Source: Rhynochetos jubatus (taxonomy: Eukaryota > Chordata > Aves > Eurypygiformes > Rhynochetidae). Taken from it: a stretch of DNA of 64,000 bases. Of this stretch, positions 38,701 to 51,319 are shown piece by piece. The notes under the pieces were generated by a model. That model worked only from the letters and a program-made list of their open reading frames with translations. It made no database searches and had not been told where the DNA came from. Position 1 is the stretch's first letter, and every line of letters begins with the position of its first letter. The position numbers were made by a program, and so were the translations under genes. The stretch covers positions 8,241,170-8,305,169 of the forward strand of contig CM050655.1 in the NCBI GenBank assembly GCA_027574665.1. The letters are read 5' to 3'.

Positions 38701-41700
38701 AGGATATGCAAGCTTTCAAAAGTCATCCTTCACCTATAAACTTTTGGATAGAGTCCAGTCAAATGCTTGGTTTTTAATTTGTTCATGGCTGTAAGGAGTC
38801 GAATGGAAAGTATTATAGGAAGTATCAGTTATTTGCACAGTAAAATCAATGAGATATATCTGTTTAATGCCCTCAGGGTCTATTTGTTTCGTAGGCCTTT
38901 ACGCAAAACCAAACCCTTGAGAGCCTTTGTGCTTATAATTTTTTTCTCTACCTTTTTGGATACAAGATAGAAATGAGATACAGAAATCTCAGCTAAAAAT
39001 AATTTCAAACTAGATAATTCCTAACATTCATTTATAAATATTAGTTAGGTACTTCACAATAGCCTCAGTGCTTGTATTCTATTGGTTGACATTATGTTTA
39101 CATTAGTGTATTATCTAAGTTACAGAGTTGTTAAAGATTAACACTGAAAATGTCTTGGAAAACAAGACTGGCTTCATAAATGTCATGTAAGGACAGTTAA
39201 TCCTAAAACATCTCCAAACCTTTTGAACTAAAGCCTAAATGCAACCCAAGTTAATTGCTTCTAGTACTTCATGAGCAGGAACCAGGTGCCCTTTCATATA
39301 TTAAATTAAATATTCATATATTTATTTCAGTTTCTGTTCAAGTTCTAACACTCTCTTGTCAGCCCTAAGAACTAAACAAACCTTCTTCTGCCTTTCTAAA
39401 GCATGAATGACTTATATTTATACACAAATTTACAAACAGCCTTGTCATAAAGAGAAAATATCTTGACATAATCATTATAATAAACAGACACGATCTTCTC
39501 CATGGTATGTGAGTTTATCTGGGTTCAGAAGCAAAATTTCATAATCCTTGATTGTCATCACTTTTAGGAAAAAGCAATGGATAGAGGAATTTCCTTCAAG
39601 TTTAGCAGTGCAACCTTTTCATTCAGGGAACTTCCAACATGTCTGGGCCAGAAACAGGAATGTTTGTTCATCAGTGAAAAGGAGGAAGGAGGCAGATGAG
39701 AGACAAAGTCCAATAAGAGTGGTAAGGATGTGAAAATTAATTTTCCATGGCTTTGCTGGCTCTTATGAATACTACTTCAGAGCGCTTAGAAGGCAACACT
39801 TAGCCTTTTGTGACATAGTCTTGGAGGCTAGTTCTTAAATGCGGTGTTATAGCTGCCAAGTAACATTATCTGACACGTTGATTTGCTACCATCATTATGA
39901 GATATCATCCCTGACATGACAGCGAGGTATGAGTGGCATGTCACATCAGGCTGATGTAATTTTAAATCCTGTCCCACTCAATTTTGATAGCAGATACAAA
40001 AGCAGGTAACAATGAAGTCAGGGATGACCTGGGGGTGTGCTAATATTGTTGCCCTCATTGCTAGGCGGTGCGTACCAGCGCTAGGGTTTGTATTTCTACA
40101 CAGATTTCCGTAGCCAAATCAAATGAGGAATCCTCAGCATTGAAAAAATTTTGCAGTCCTCTTGCCATTTCTAGGAAAGAAGAGTCATCATAGAAATGCA
40201 GATAGAGAGTTAATGATTATGGAATTCCCTTGAACAATTTCACTGAAGCAGATATGTGTGGCAGGAAAACAGGATGTGGAAATTAGATCAGAAACTGGCT
40301 AAAATGTAAAAAACATTTTTAGAAGCTGTACAAAACTGGCTGCTGCAAGTTCTGATAAATGATAAGCTATTGTTTCAAAAACATCACTATAATAAAATTC
40401 AATAGGTTTCAAGCTGAGAAATTGAGAGAAAAAAAAATCAAAGCTCCTCTCATGACCCCTACAGAGACTTGCTGGTTTTGAGCCAAAAATAGACCATGCT
40501 ACTTTCCTTCTCTGACTGCAAATGCTTCGTGCTGAAGGAATACATGAAGTTTTTAAAGGCCCAAGACTATACCTGGCAGTCAGGCAGAAAAAAGAGATGA
40601 GTTCCAGCTATTCAGACAATGATTGAGCTTGTCAGAACTCTCTGTCTCTGACTGACAACTGTACAGTGCTGTGATACATATCCTCAGTTTGTGCTACAAA
40701 AACCAGAAATTTACTCCAGCAGCCCTTAAATAGGGGGACTCGCTAAGAAATAGAGAGAACTGGAAAATATCCCTGAAAATATTCCATTAATTATTCTAGA
40801 GAATTAACACTAAGGAGTTAAACCACGGGGAGGTGCAGAACCAGTGCAAATGGAAATGCTGTGCAATCACAACCTAATCACGACAGAAAGCAATCTACAC
40901 TCAGCTGGCATAGTGTGGGGCACCTGTGGGTGGAAACAGGAAAGGAGAGGTGCTGACACTTCTCAGTCCTCCTAACGAAATGATAGCAAAATAATAGACT
41001 CATCAAAGTGGCATCAACAGGGCGAACATATAGTATTTCTCTCTAAACATCCGTGATTTGCCAGTTTCCAATAAATCAAATTCAGAGTTCCTACAAATCC
41101 TCCCTAGGACCACAACAGTCTGTTAGGGACACCAGTGCTTTCTGGTGTGTGCTCCAGGACAGACAGGTCAGGCTTCCAAGTTCACTGTCACAAGGCTGCC
41201 GGTTGTGTGGGTGGGAGCATCACGTAGAGCCTAAGCACTTCCACAGTCCTTGCTCCTCAGTACAGCCTTCAAGTAGGCAGCCCAGAGTCTTTTAACACTC
41301 TAATCAGACTACTCAGAGTTGGAGAGGTCACATTTTCCAAAAGTTTCCAAAATTCCAAGACAGGTCTGTCTCCCACCCACAGGACACAGAAGAGTAACCA
41401 GCTGCTAACTAATCATATTCATGGCGGTTTTCAATATACATGTTTGTTGCATATTTTATTTCCAAGACATTGCTGTTTGACCTGTCAAAAATTGAGGTAA
41501 CCATGGTCTGCAGAGAAGAACTGAAAAGGACCATCCAGAATCTTAAGGGATCAGGCTTGAATAGAAGAGGAATACTTTTCCATTATTCACCTGTTCACCT
41601 ACTCACCCAGCAGCAGTGAACACTCAAAAAGTCAGACCCTTTTTCCCTACCCGGTCTCAGCCATGCATGGTACCCAAGTTTATTCCTTTTAAGATATTAA

Positions 41701-43514
41701 ATGAACCTATGAATTTAAAAATATAAAAAGAAAGTCTTCTGCAGGAAAAGAAACTTGTTCCTGCTCTAATAACTCCTGCCATCAGTTTATTCTTTATGTT
41801 TCTAAGTTTTGGTTTTTTTAAATCATATCTTTCCATTTGATATATAGATGATATATTACAGCAAACAGATTGTATGTCCATGTAACACACTTACAACTGC
41901 TTGCAAGTCTGAATTAGCTTTTTAGTTTTCCTTATGATTAATAAACTCCAGAGTGCATGTAATCCAGAACATAAGAGCACATATTATGCAATGGGTCTGG
42001 GAGGAGAGAGGCTGGTCTTTGCCTTCACTGAGAGCCAGGCACAGATGATGAAGCTGTAACAACTGCAATAGGGCTGTGATTTTGGTTCAGCTGAAGGGCC
42101 TCTGTGTTCTTGCAGGTTAAGCAGTTATTTTTACCAGAACAGAGTTACGAAAATGAGTGACATCATTGTTTTTCCTGTATTTTCCTGCAGGGGTAACACA
42201 CCTGTCACTACGAATCCAGGCAACCAGAAATAGAAAACAGTTTCTTACTGTATCAGTTCAGCATTTCTTTATTAGGAATGATCTACAGTGTCAGTGCCAA
42301 CTTCTTGAAAGCAGTAGGCAAAGGAGAATATAATTTTAAGGGAAATGCTGTTTCTCACACATAACCTACTGTGCAGTCCCCTTGCCTACCTCCTAACTGT
42401 TCTTTTCGAGGAAACCCATGGGGTACCTTACTCGTGATGGAATTCATCGCATAGATTGCATCCCCTTCACCTTCCTCCTGGGTACCCCTTGCCAGTTGGT
42501 TGTCAGACAGACAATTGTTCTTTGGTTGAACATGTTATCACAACAACCAAGTTACAGCCATGGCCATGAAGTGCAGTTGGTTCACAAGGTTCTCACGGCA
42601 TGAAATTCAAGACCAGCCCTCACTGAAGTACTAGGAAACACTATAATACGCGTGCTATATGCCCTACTATGCCATCCCCTGTATCAGTGTAACTGTGATT
42701 CATATTGCATCATGATCCTGCACAAAACAGAATACTAGGTGCAATACCAAGAGATCCTAATTCTGGACTTATTTGCATGAGTATAAAATGGATGTGACTC
42801 CACAGCAATCAAAGGAGTTAAAATCAGTTGACATCTGAGAAGAATTTAGCAGAATTTGCTTTCTCCTCCGCGACCGAGCTACTGAGCTATCCTCGGCCCT
42901 GTGATTTCTTAAAGCCAAAAGGCACAACTCCTCTTCCTAGTGACAAACTAGATGTAATTTCCTGAGAACTGGGGTGTTTCTATGAGTAAAGTTGAGTAAG
43001 AAAGTTGAATGACAGCACTGGATTTATCAAGCCAACAGCAAGTGGCTAATTTTGTTGTGGGGCACTGGATACCCATCACTGAACAAATAAATCTCAGTTC
43101 CTTTCTCCTTTTCTGAAAATGGTCTGAAGACCACACAGTATGCAAAGAATTGCTACTCTCATCAGTAATTCATGTAAGGTTCATTTGTAATAAAATTTCT
43201 TTCGATGTCTTGACACTTCCATTAATTATCTCCTAAGTTTTCCCTTAACATAAAGACTTTAAATAGATGAAAACTTTTGCCTGCACTACATAAAATCAAA
43301 TGTTTAGTGACATTGATTTGAATACAGTTGTTGAAAGGAGCAGAGAGAGTACAAACAGCCTAAAAGCAATGGCTTCACTTAAGGACGATTATATCTCAGA
43401 CTTCTCAGGTTTCTCTCCACTTTAAAAAAAAACACCAAGAAAATGCACATTTGCACATCTGCTATATTGCAAGTGGGTTTTGTTTCTGTACAAAACTCTT
43501 GTATTATATACATG
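32758..43514. other. long non-coding stretch, no gene recognised
   Basis: Nearly 11 kb. The longest open frame is 86 codons (33765-34025, plus), with no recognisable domain. The interval 35100-35260 is strongly A/T-rich with many TTTAAT/ATTAA words and resembles conserved non-coding elements, which is an impression only. A small direct repeat, TTGTCTAAATG, occurs at 38439-38449 and 38454-38464. A CpG-denser patch lies near 42866-42896. No exon, RNA gene or young transposon could be supported. Confidence 0.6.
38439..38464. repeat. 11-bp direct repeat, period 15
   Basis: TTGTCTAAATG occurs twice with four bases between the copies. This is probably a small local duplication; no function is suggested. 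Confidence 0.6.
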
Positions 43515-43658
43515 GAAGTACAGTACAGTTTCCAGGAGGATCTGCTTCATGATCTTGCTGGGTACATAGGTGAGACCGACTGGCCTGTAGTTCCCCAGAT
43601 CTTCCTTTTTTCCCTTTCTAAAATGGGGGTTATGTTTCCCCTTTTCCAGTCTTATCAA
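43515..43658 (-). mobile_element. CR1 LINE fragment (reverse transcriptase region)
   Basis: Translated on the minus strand this ~145-bp piece gives an uninterrupted peptide containing GKKEDLGNYRPVGLTYVPSK followed by IMKQILLE. That corresponds to the conserved start of the CR1 reverse transcriptase palm, where family members typically read [30 protein letters not shown]. CR1 is the dominant non-LTR retrotransposon of birds. The match fades on both sides: past the GKHNPHF segment at the N-terminal end, and after about 10 residues beyond ILLE. The copy is severely truncated and lacks the usual 3' end with 8-bp repeats, so it is a dead fragment, probably old. The substitutions relative to the family pattern (S to G after RPV, G to S before KIM, E to K after IM) fit neutral decay. 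Confidence 0.9.
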
Positions 43659-43725
43659 ATGTTTCTTGTGCTACGAATGTATTGCTCTCAGGGTTCACAA
43701 ACAATCTTGTTTACAGTGGCAGATT

Positions 43726-43740
43726 AAAAAAAAAAAAAAA
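43726..43740. repeat. A15 homopolymer
   Basis: Fifteen consecutive A bases about 70 bp beyond the CR1 fragment. CR1 elements do not end in poly(A) and this one is on the opposite strand, so the run is probably unrelated to it. Confidence 0.9.
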
Positions 43741-45279
43741 GAAAAATATTAAACAAAATTATTTGTTTGCAGCCCTGTCCTTAGATCTGGATCAGACTCT
43801 TTACAAGAAACAGGTTATCTGGGGCAGAAGCACAAAGCAGCAAGCTGTGAGGACTGATCCTTAAGAAAACAAACAGCAAGCGAACAGAAATCTTAGGGAC
43901 AAAATGAATTTTAAAATGTCCCTTCTCTCAGCTCAGCCTGTTCATTTGCTTTGTTCGGATTAAACCTGCTTGGGAAGAGCCAGTCCTGTATCAACTACAT
44001 AATATCAATCCAGTATTCAGGGCTAATTTCCAATAGTCACAGTATACAAAACCCTACATTTTTCAGCCCATGCATTTGAGGAAACCATCAAACTTTTACA
44101 TCCTCATATATATCTAAAATTTGTACTGATGTTATCCGCACTTCATCTACTTGAAGTTGCCCCAAAATGTGATTCCTTGTTCAGGCCTCAAGTACCTTAC
44201 TTTGAAAATTAGAGGAATTTGACTGTCTTTGGTCTATTTTAATATATTTAGAGTTTCTGTTCTAAAATTAAAACCTAAAAATAACCCTTTTAGGAAGGAC
44301 TACCTTGACTACAGCCTGCTCAGCACTCATGAACAGCATCTGACCTGCAAAACAGGAAGGCCTGAGCGGTAGGGTCCAAAAGTGCAATTTTCATTCTTGG
44401 CCTATGTTATTTCCTCTACGAATGAACATTTCTAAGTTTACAATTACTCAATATAATCTCTAAATCAAGTACATTTACTTGCAGCTGTGACACTAATCCT
44501 ATTTATATCTTTTGGAGTATTTTTTTTTAGTGAATAAAAAATGTGAATGATGTGTTTCAAGACAATAAAAACGTGCTATTAATATTGAATTGTGCTGGAA
44601 ACATACTCTTTGGTGTTATCACTTGAGCATCGCACTTAATATGAGAATATCAAAGACACAGGCAGTTCTCCAAGTTGTCTACTGAGTACTGTCCAAATGA
44701 GAAAAAGACTAGACCATTGTGTCATGAATTTTCCATTGTCTCCATTTTTATTCACTACTCTCTTTTCATCTCTAACTACTTGTTCAACTATGTTCATTCA
44801 ATTACTGAAATCCAGCTGGTTGAAATGTATCCAGTTGGGCTTTATCATCTTTTGAACTTCCTTTTTTACAGAGGTCTTCAATGACTTTAACTGTTGTTCT
44901 TGAAAGTCTCTTTCACTCACACTAGATAATGCAAGGTTATCTTTGTGAAACCTATCTACAAGCTTGACTCAAGTTCAATTGTACGCAAACTTCCAGGAGG
45001 AAATAATGCGCTGCTTACACAGTGAGAACACTCAGCATTCATTTGCTACCTTCTAATAGCATTTTACATTAAGTGCTTTAAAAACTGTCTTAAACAGAAC
45101 CAGATGTTTACAGAAATTCTCTCTGATTGCTGTCCAGGTGAAACCATCTTCCTCCCTTTCTCCAAATTCCCTTTATCATTAAATAATGCATTGAAATGGA
45201 AATCCAGAGCATGCAATGATTGCCAGAATTAAACTAGGGGCAGATGGAAAGAAAACGGAGTTAGCTGGGGTTTTATGGC

Positions 45280-45297
45280 TTTTTTTTTTTTTTTTTT
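45280..45297. repeat. T18 homopolymer
   Basis: Eighteen consecutive T bases, the longest single-base run in the window. It would be a poly(A) tail for a minus-strand retroposon lying at higher coordinates, but I recognise no such body there. Confidence 0.9.
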
Positions 45298-46324
45298 GGT
45301 TGTTATCCATTCTCTCTCAAACACATTCTATAGCATGTATTTTAATCCTGAAAGTAGGTGTTTATTCATCACAGTTCCTTTACACATCATTTAAACACAG
45401 GTTCTTTACTTTTGTTTATACCCTGCAGTGACCAGTTTTCTGCTTTTCATTTTGGGGCTGATACGGCAGGCCCAGAAGAGGAGAAGAAATCACTCTTACA
45501 CACTCCTGTGATGCCCATTTCTATGGAAACCAAAGGGTCCACTAGGACAAGTCTCCTGATTCCAGAGAACCCATGCTGTTGTGGAGCTGTGCATTGTGGC
45601 AGATGATCCCGGAGAAAAAACTGAATTCAGGTGTCTACATTAGCTAAAATGCATACAGCACTGGAGCACGTGGTGGATTTTTTCTCCAAATAACAGAACA
45701 CATTGTTTTCATCATCAGTGAAATCACTAAAACCATGGTAAATTGCAGAAATCCAGATCATGATTCACAAACACAAGTATTACTACAGCCAGGAATGGAG
45801 TCAGCGGGAAAGTAGCCTTGTCTACTTAGCTGTGTAATCAAACAAGGTTCCTCATGCCAGTAGAGGTCATTGGAGTTGGCTATGACATCAGCAAAATTCC
45901 CCAAATATGCACCAATTTTAATTTAAAAAAAAACAAAAGGGAAGTTTGTTTTCTTGGAACACACTTCAAAGTTCTCATTTCCTTCCCTCTTCTGAGGGAA
46001 ATCTCAACTGGATTCAATCTAAACTCCATAAAGAGGGTTAACCCCTGGCTTCCTATTCAAAGAATGTGATTTGCTTATGTAAATGTCAATGACCTCTAGT
46101 TTTCTAACATTCAGTAACATATGTTCTGTGGAAAAACCTTCATTAGGGGCCTGATTCAGCTCAATAAATTCTGCTAATGTTTGCCTGAAGTGCTCAGATG
46201 TTATGGCTGCACAGAAAGTACCGGGAAAGAGCATAAGAGGGACGTGAGCATGCCATTTCATCCAAAGCCTAACAGCATTGTAGAGTGTTTGAAACAAGAC
46301 ATCTATTGCATGGGCTCCATCACC

Positions 46325-46361
46325 TATATGTGTGTGTGTGTGTGTATATATACACATATAC
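46325..46361. repeat. TG/TA microsatellite
   Basis: About eight TG units (46329-46344) run into a TATATA segment and then TACACATATA. The two ends are nearly complementary (TATATGTGTG against TACACATATA), so the tract could fold back on itself. It is likely to be length-polymorphic. Confidence 0.9.
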
Positions 46362-46800
46362 ATTCTCTGTTCAGCTGGTTTGATCATGATATTTTAACAT
46401 GAGTGCAGAGTGTAACCCACAGGTCTTTACAAGTATCTGGCACCCACCAAAGTGGGTATTTCACTGTGTAAGCCAGACCACTGATAGAAAACCACTTAGA
46501 TTATCAAATATTAATCTGCGTACAGTGCTGCAATGTCACACCAGGCATTAACCTGCACAGCCCTTGCTTTCATCACTATAGCAGCAATATGGTCCAGTAG
46601 CAATTCTGTAATTGAGAGCAATGCTGCTGGACCAGTGCTCTAAGTACCTCAGATTCCAGGTGTAAGCAGTGTTTTATGCCCCTACCTCTTCCCTGCCCTG
46701 CTCCCTCCAAACAAAGCGGAAATTCAGCCTTTAATCTCACTATATGCAAGATCAGTCTCTCCATTTAACTGAGTATTATTCAACAAGCTCTTTACCTACA

Positions 46801-46855
46801 GCTCCATTAACTTCAGTGGGGATCACACAGAGAATACTTGCAATACAGAGCCTGT
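46801..46855. repeat. diverged copy of a dispersed amniote repeat (unnamed)
   Basis: GCTCCATTAACTTCAGTGGG followed by GATCACACAG and then AGAGCCTG. This matches the order and content of the dispersed CCATTGACTTCAGTGGGG phrase and is one of the clearest copies in the window. The family is not assigned. Confidence 0.4.
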
Positions 46856-49800
46856 TACCAATAATCAGCGCTGGCCAACATGAAGCAAATGCCCTCATTA
46901 AGACTGAATCTCACAAAAGGAAAGGAACATCCTAAACTTCAAGAAGCTGAGGTATCACAGTGGTGAGTGCAGAATAAGAGGAGAGAGAAGAAACCTCTTT
47001 GAACAGAGCCCTGCTGCAGCAATTACCCATCTGACAAGAATGTTACTTCATTAAGCAGGAAATACATCAAGGCTATTATCCTCTGAGTTCTACATCATAA
47101 TTGAAATAGCTGCAGAGGTATTTCTTTTGCTATCTGATATATCTGCTTTTATATCTGCTGACAGGAATTCAGCTGGAATTAATAGCTGTAAATGTAGACT
47201 GTATAAAAAGAAGCGTAGCTCCACATAGTGCACTATTTTTTTCATTACTCTTTGAGCATCTTAAGGATAAATGACATTGAACACTCAGGTTCTGAAATAT
47301 GTTAAACATCCCTGTAACTCTCACAGGCATCACTGGTTTCACTAATAACAAGTTATGCTAATTGCCCTGTGCGCAGTGAGGGCCAGATGTCTCAGCACTG
47401 AAGGTTACAAACATTCAACAGTGCTGAGGCACCTCACTCACTGTGGACATACTGCTGGTTTTAGCCCATGGAATCCACCCTGCCAGGATATCAGAGCCCA
47501 CCCACCCCCCATCCCCTCCCTTTCCTTCCACAAATTGTAATTTTGTTGATCTTCAATATTTTTCTCTGCTGTCCTACATCTCTACCATATACAGTTCTTA
47601 ATTACCTATTGTTTGTTCCAATTCACCAAAAGCTTAACTACTATCTCAAGCTGGTCAGAAAACTCTGGGGGGAAAAAAATCATGAAAAATTATATATGTT
47701 TCAAAAAACCCCATCCAGACCTATTGCATGCATGTAAACAAGCACCTAAAATACATTCCATGAAATACATCATCTGAACTATCACACAGTTGACTCTGAA
47801 ATACTTGGAAGTACAAATGTTTTCCAGGAATATAGCTAACTGTGAGAATGTGAAAACCTAGTAAACTCAAAGATTTTCAGGATCAACAAAAGGCTTCTGT
47901 AGGGCTTTTCTTCCTAATACAAAACACTATATTATAGTCCACGATCAGACAGAGTTCTGTATTCTGTAAAAGGGACTGGTTGTGCTCACTGTCTGTGAAA
48001 CCTGCTACTCTCATAAGACCTGTAACTGGGGTAAGAGAATTACATGTAAAAGTGAGTAGTTTTGGTGAAGTAGAAGTTGTCAATATTCGCTATGGCTTTG
48101 GTATAAACAAAGGTCTGTCTGGACAGAAACATATTCACTAAAGGATCTCCTTGAAGATCAGCTCTTCTTGGTTCATAAATGAGGAGAATATTTATGTTCA
48201 AATGTGGGAATCCCAAGTTTTATTTTAAAATTTGTACCACACAATCAAACTAGGGTTTCTCAGATCATTTCTTACAGATGAGAAATGTTTAGAAATGAAA
48301 ATGTGCTTGTAAGCACTCTGAGAAACAATACTGCCAGGCATAGCAGGACTTGAATGAATTAGGTTCTCATGTGTACAGTGCTCTAGGCCGAATACTAACA
48401 CACTCACCCAACATTTTAACTTCAATGAGATCATTCAAAGATTCCAGTGATTTTAAGGATTGTCTTCCTCTGTAGTGCACAGAAAATTCTGATTTCTGAA
48501 GCGTGTGTTCAGCTTTTTCCTTACAAACCCCGATTCAGTACATCTATTGTATAAATTCCAATTAGTGATACAAAAGGACAGAAGAACCCTTTATTAAAGA
48601 CTTTTTTTTCCCCTCCATTGAGAAAAGACCAGGTCTTCAGCCCAAATTCCAGTGAGAACAATGAGAGATTTATTGTTCAACTTCTGTCCGTATAGGTGGC
48701 TATTAAAATGGGACTTTTTACTTTAATTTCCCTTTTTTACTCCATTTCACAAACCGCAAGTTCCATGAAACCTACGTTTAGAAATACAGCAATTGTCTGT
48801 CAGCCCACCGTGATTTTTAAAGAATTACTTGGTCCCATTCTTCTAAAAGGATTCATATTCTTAATGAGCAGAGCATCTGGAACAATTTGCCTAAAACAGT
48901 GATGTAATCCCCAATGGCACCAACTCTCAACCCGAACAGTCACTGCAATATTCTCACTAAGCTTGATTCTGCTCTCGTTTAAAATTTTAAAAAGCAGCAG
49001 AGACTGTGATGCATTGTGACACAGGCCACAAAATGGTTTTTTCTCAGGTTGGTATATAAATACCGTGACAATGATTCCAATACAAATGTTTCCCAGATCA
49101 GCCAAGCAGGCAGAACAGCTGCCACTTAGCCTGGTGGGCAGTAGAGAAGACTTGGCTAAATCCTACAATATTCCACAAGATTTGGTGGGTTTTTCCAAAA
49201 CTGTTCCTGAAGTTTAGTTTGCTCTTCTCCTTTCATTCCTCTTTCACCTCCACCTTGGAACAGCTGTATGTAACAAAATAGTCCATGAAAGACAGTAACA
49301 CTGAAATTATGATGTAAAATAATTTCCCCTGGGAGTGTAAAGTATTTGTGTTAAATGAAATGAAAAATCAACTTAAACATTCATATGAATGCCCAAGGAG
49401 AAATATTTAGCCAGTGATAGTTTCTATCTCTTCCCTCCTCACCAAGGAATAGAATAAGAGATTTCCATTAAAATAATGTTATGTACGAATTACACTTCGC
49501 CCATAGGGAATAAGGGAAATTATTACAGCTTTTATACTCTGTAATTTACAGGAACTTGACACTTGTTGTGGGATGCACTAGGCTTACCACAACAGTGCTG
49601 GTACAAAGTGTTTCCAGCATATAAAATTTACCATTTAGAGAAGGAGACCTGCACTGAACTCACAGGCACCATTCCAGCCATTTCAAGGATTCTGTTCCTC
49701 AGCGATGCGCAGAAACCACTGAGGCATCTGTTCAAAGGGCAAGCATGAGTTCACGGAAAGACTGGAGTCATTCCCATACCCTAAGATCTTCCTGAGCATT

Positions 49801-50439
49801 TGATAATACTTGGCTTCTGGCAAGTCTATCTACTGGTTCTTATCCAACAGTCAGAAATCCAGTTAAAATCAGTTCACGTGGATGCCACCTGACCTAAAAG
49901 ACTGACCACAAAACATGGAGTAGATGAGGAAATAAAACCTTCAAATCTTGTACTCCATCAGAAAGAACAGTCCGGATGCAGTAGCAGCCTCGCCTAGGCA
50001 CAGTTTCAGTTGTGTTTAAGTATTCCGTGATATGGTCCCAAGTAGCCTTTACCAAGCCATGTTTCTTAGGCTGGTTAGCAAGCAAGACATCTCTGGATAC
50101 TTTGTGGCTCCACAAAGCCAGCTGCAACAAGATGGGGAGTAACCTACTTTGGATGTAGCAGCAAAGGGAAAATTCACATTTCAGTAACTTTCATTTTCTG
50201 GTTATCGTAATATTTACTGCACCTACTCAAAGTTATGACAAAAGCCAGGGCTTATGATGGCACCGAGGTATTGCAAGCACAGAGACCAAGGGAGGTGGTA
50301 TCAGATCTGTTCCGCAGAAATACACAGAAACTCACTGGATCATATTTTGCCTGAAAGAGCAGTTTTCCAGCACAGAACTGCCCAGAGCTATATTAATGTT
50401 TAAAAAGATGAGATCTGAGGTTTGATCACCTTTTATCGG

Positions 50440-50477
50440 TATACTAATAAAGCAATCTATATACTAACAAAACAATT
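50440..50477. repeat. imperfect tandem duplication, period 20
   Basis: TATACTAATAAAGCAATC and TATACTAACAAAACAATT lie end to end with a 20-base offset and agree at 15 of 18 positions. It is a small local duplication of no evident function. Confidence 0.6.
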
Positions 50478-50844
50478 ACATATGAGATTCTATTTCTTGA
50501 GGTATTTTTGACAAGGGATTCTTACACTTTCTTTCACTTATTAACAGAGTCCAGCAACTGCTGTATGAGGTAAACCTTTATTGTTTACACAAGGTCAGGG
50601 AACCTTTAGTCCAGACTGCCCAAGAAGCTGGTAAAACTTTTAAATTGTCCTTAAACCAAATCACTGTGCACAATGCACTCAAATGTGTTTGTAGGTTCAC
50701 CCAGTGTTTGCACAGACACAGTCAGAGCTCTTTTCATCACTACAGCTCTCAGGCGGTACAAAGAATAAACAGTAATTATCATGCTTGTTAATTTTTAACG
50801 ATCCCTTTGATTTTACTTACAACTTCATAAGAAAACACTGCAAA

Positions 50845-50930
50845 ATTCTGCCTCAGTTTCCCCCTCCCAAATGATTATGACCTCATTTGTTACGTGCTCG
50901 GAAGGCTACTTCTGAAGAGAGTTATTGACG
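50845..50930 (+). repeat. possible ancient SINE remnant
   Basis: TCTGCCTCAGTTTCCCCCTCC is a near match to the conserved SINE phrase 'gcctcagtttccccatctg'. About 25 bases later CCTCATTTGTTACGTGCTCG weakly resembles the 3' part of amniote CORE-SINEs. The first block is convincing and the second is not; a chance pyrimidine-rich match is possible. Confidence 0.3.
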
Positions 50931-51306
50931 GGCTAGACATTCATCACAAAATGAGATACAGGTTTTGTTATACCACATTTTTCCACACAGCTTCCCTCTG
51001 CTTGCATACACAAATGGAGGTGCCCTGTCCATGAATCAGGGTTGCATAGTGCAGAGGGGAGCTGCAGAGAGGCAGTCTCCAGAGGAAGGACAGCTTCTCA
51101 ATCCCAGAAACTCCTGTCCTGTTAGAAGGTTAGAGACAGGGAAAATTGCAAATTTCCTCTATCATAGGCCTTCTGATGGACAGAGTAAAGCTGTCTTCAA
51201 AGTTCCTCTTGGCTGGAATTTGTAAGGGTGAAGAGAGGCAATGGAAATTTTCCCTGTATTCTCTTTACTGGTTCATAGCTGGTTTTTGTCTGCCTCCTAT
51301 CTAGGC

Positions 51307-51319
51307 TTTTTTTTTTTTT
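51307..51319. repeat. T13 homopolymer
   Basis: Thirteen consecutive T bases with no recognisable retroposon attached. Confidence 0.9.

Larger units (their letters stand above)
43741..50844. other. non-coding DNA, no gene recognised
   Basis: About 7 kb of AT-rich sequence. The longest open frame is 122 codons (46019-46387, minus), but it reads through a TG/TA microsatellite and gives an alternating Tyr-Thr/His-Thr string, so it is not a gene. A 101-codon minus frame (48800-49105) has no known domain. Contents are a T18 run, the microsatellite, one copy of the dispersed phrase (46801-46855) and a 20-bp-period imperfect duplication at 50440-50477. Confidence 0.6.

Noticed and set aside
42866-42896. 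tRNA-like A box (GGATAGCTCAGT) on the minus strand in a small CpG-dense patch
   Set aside because: No D-arm pairing partner, no anticodon stem and no B box (GGTTCGAATCC-type) within the next 80 bases. It is at most a decayed tRNA-derived fragment.
46019-46387. 122-codon open frame on the minus strand
   Set aside because: It reads through the TG/TA microsatellite, giving alternating Tyr/Thr/His residues, and has no other protein-like feature.
48800-49105. 101-codon minus-strand open frame with hydrophobic and Cys-containing start
   Set aside because: I recognise no family, there is no splice or promoter context, and its length is within chance expectation.
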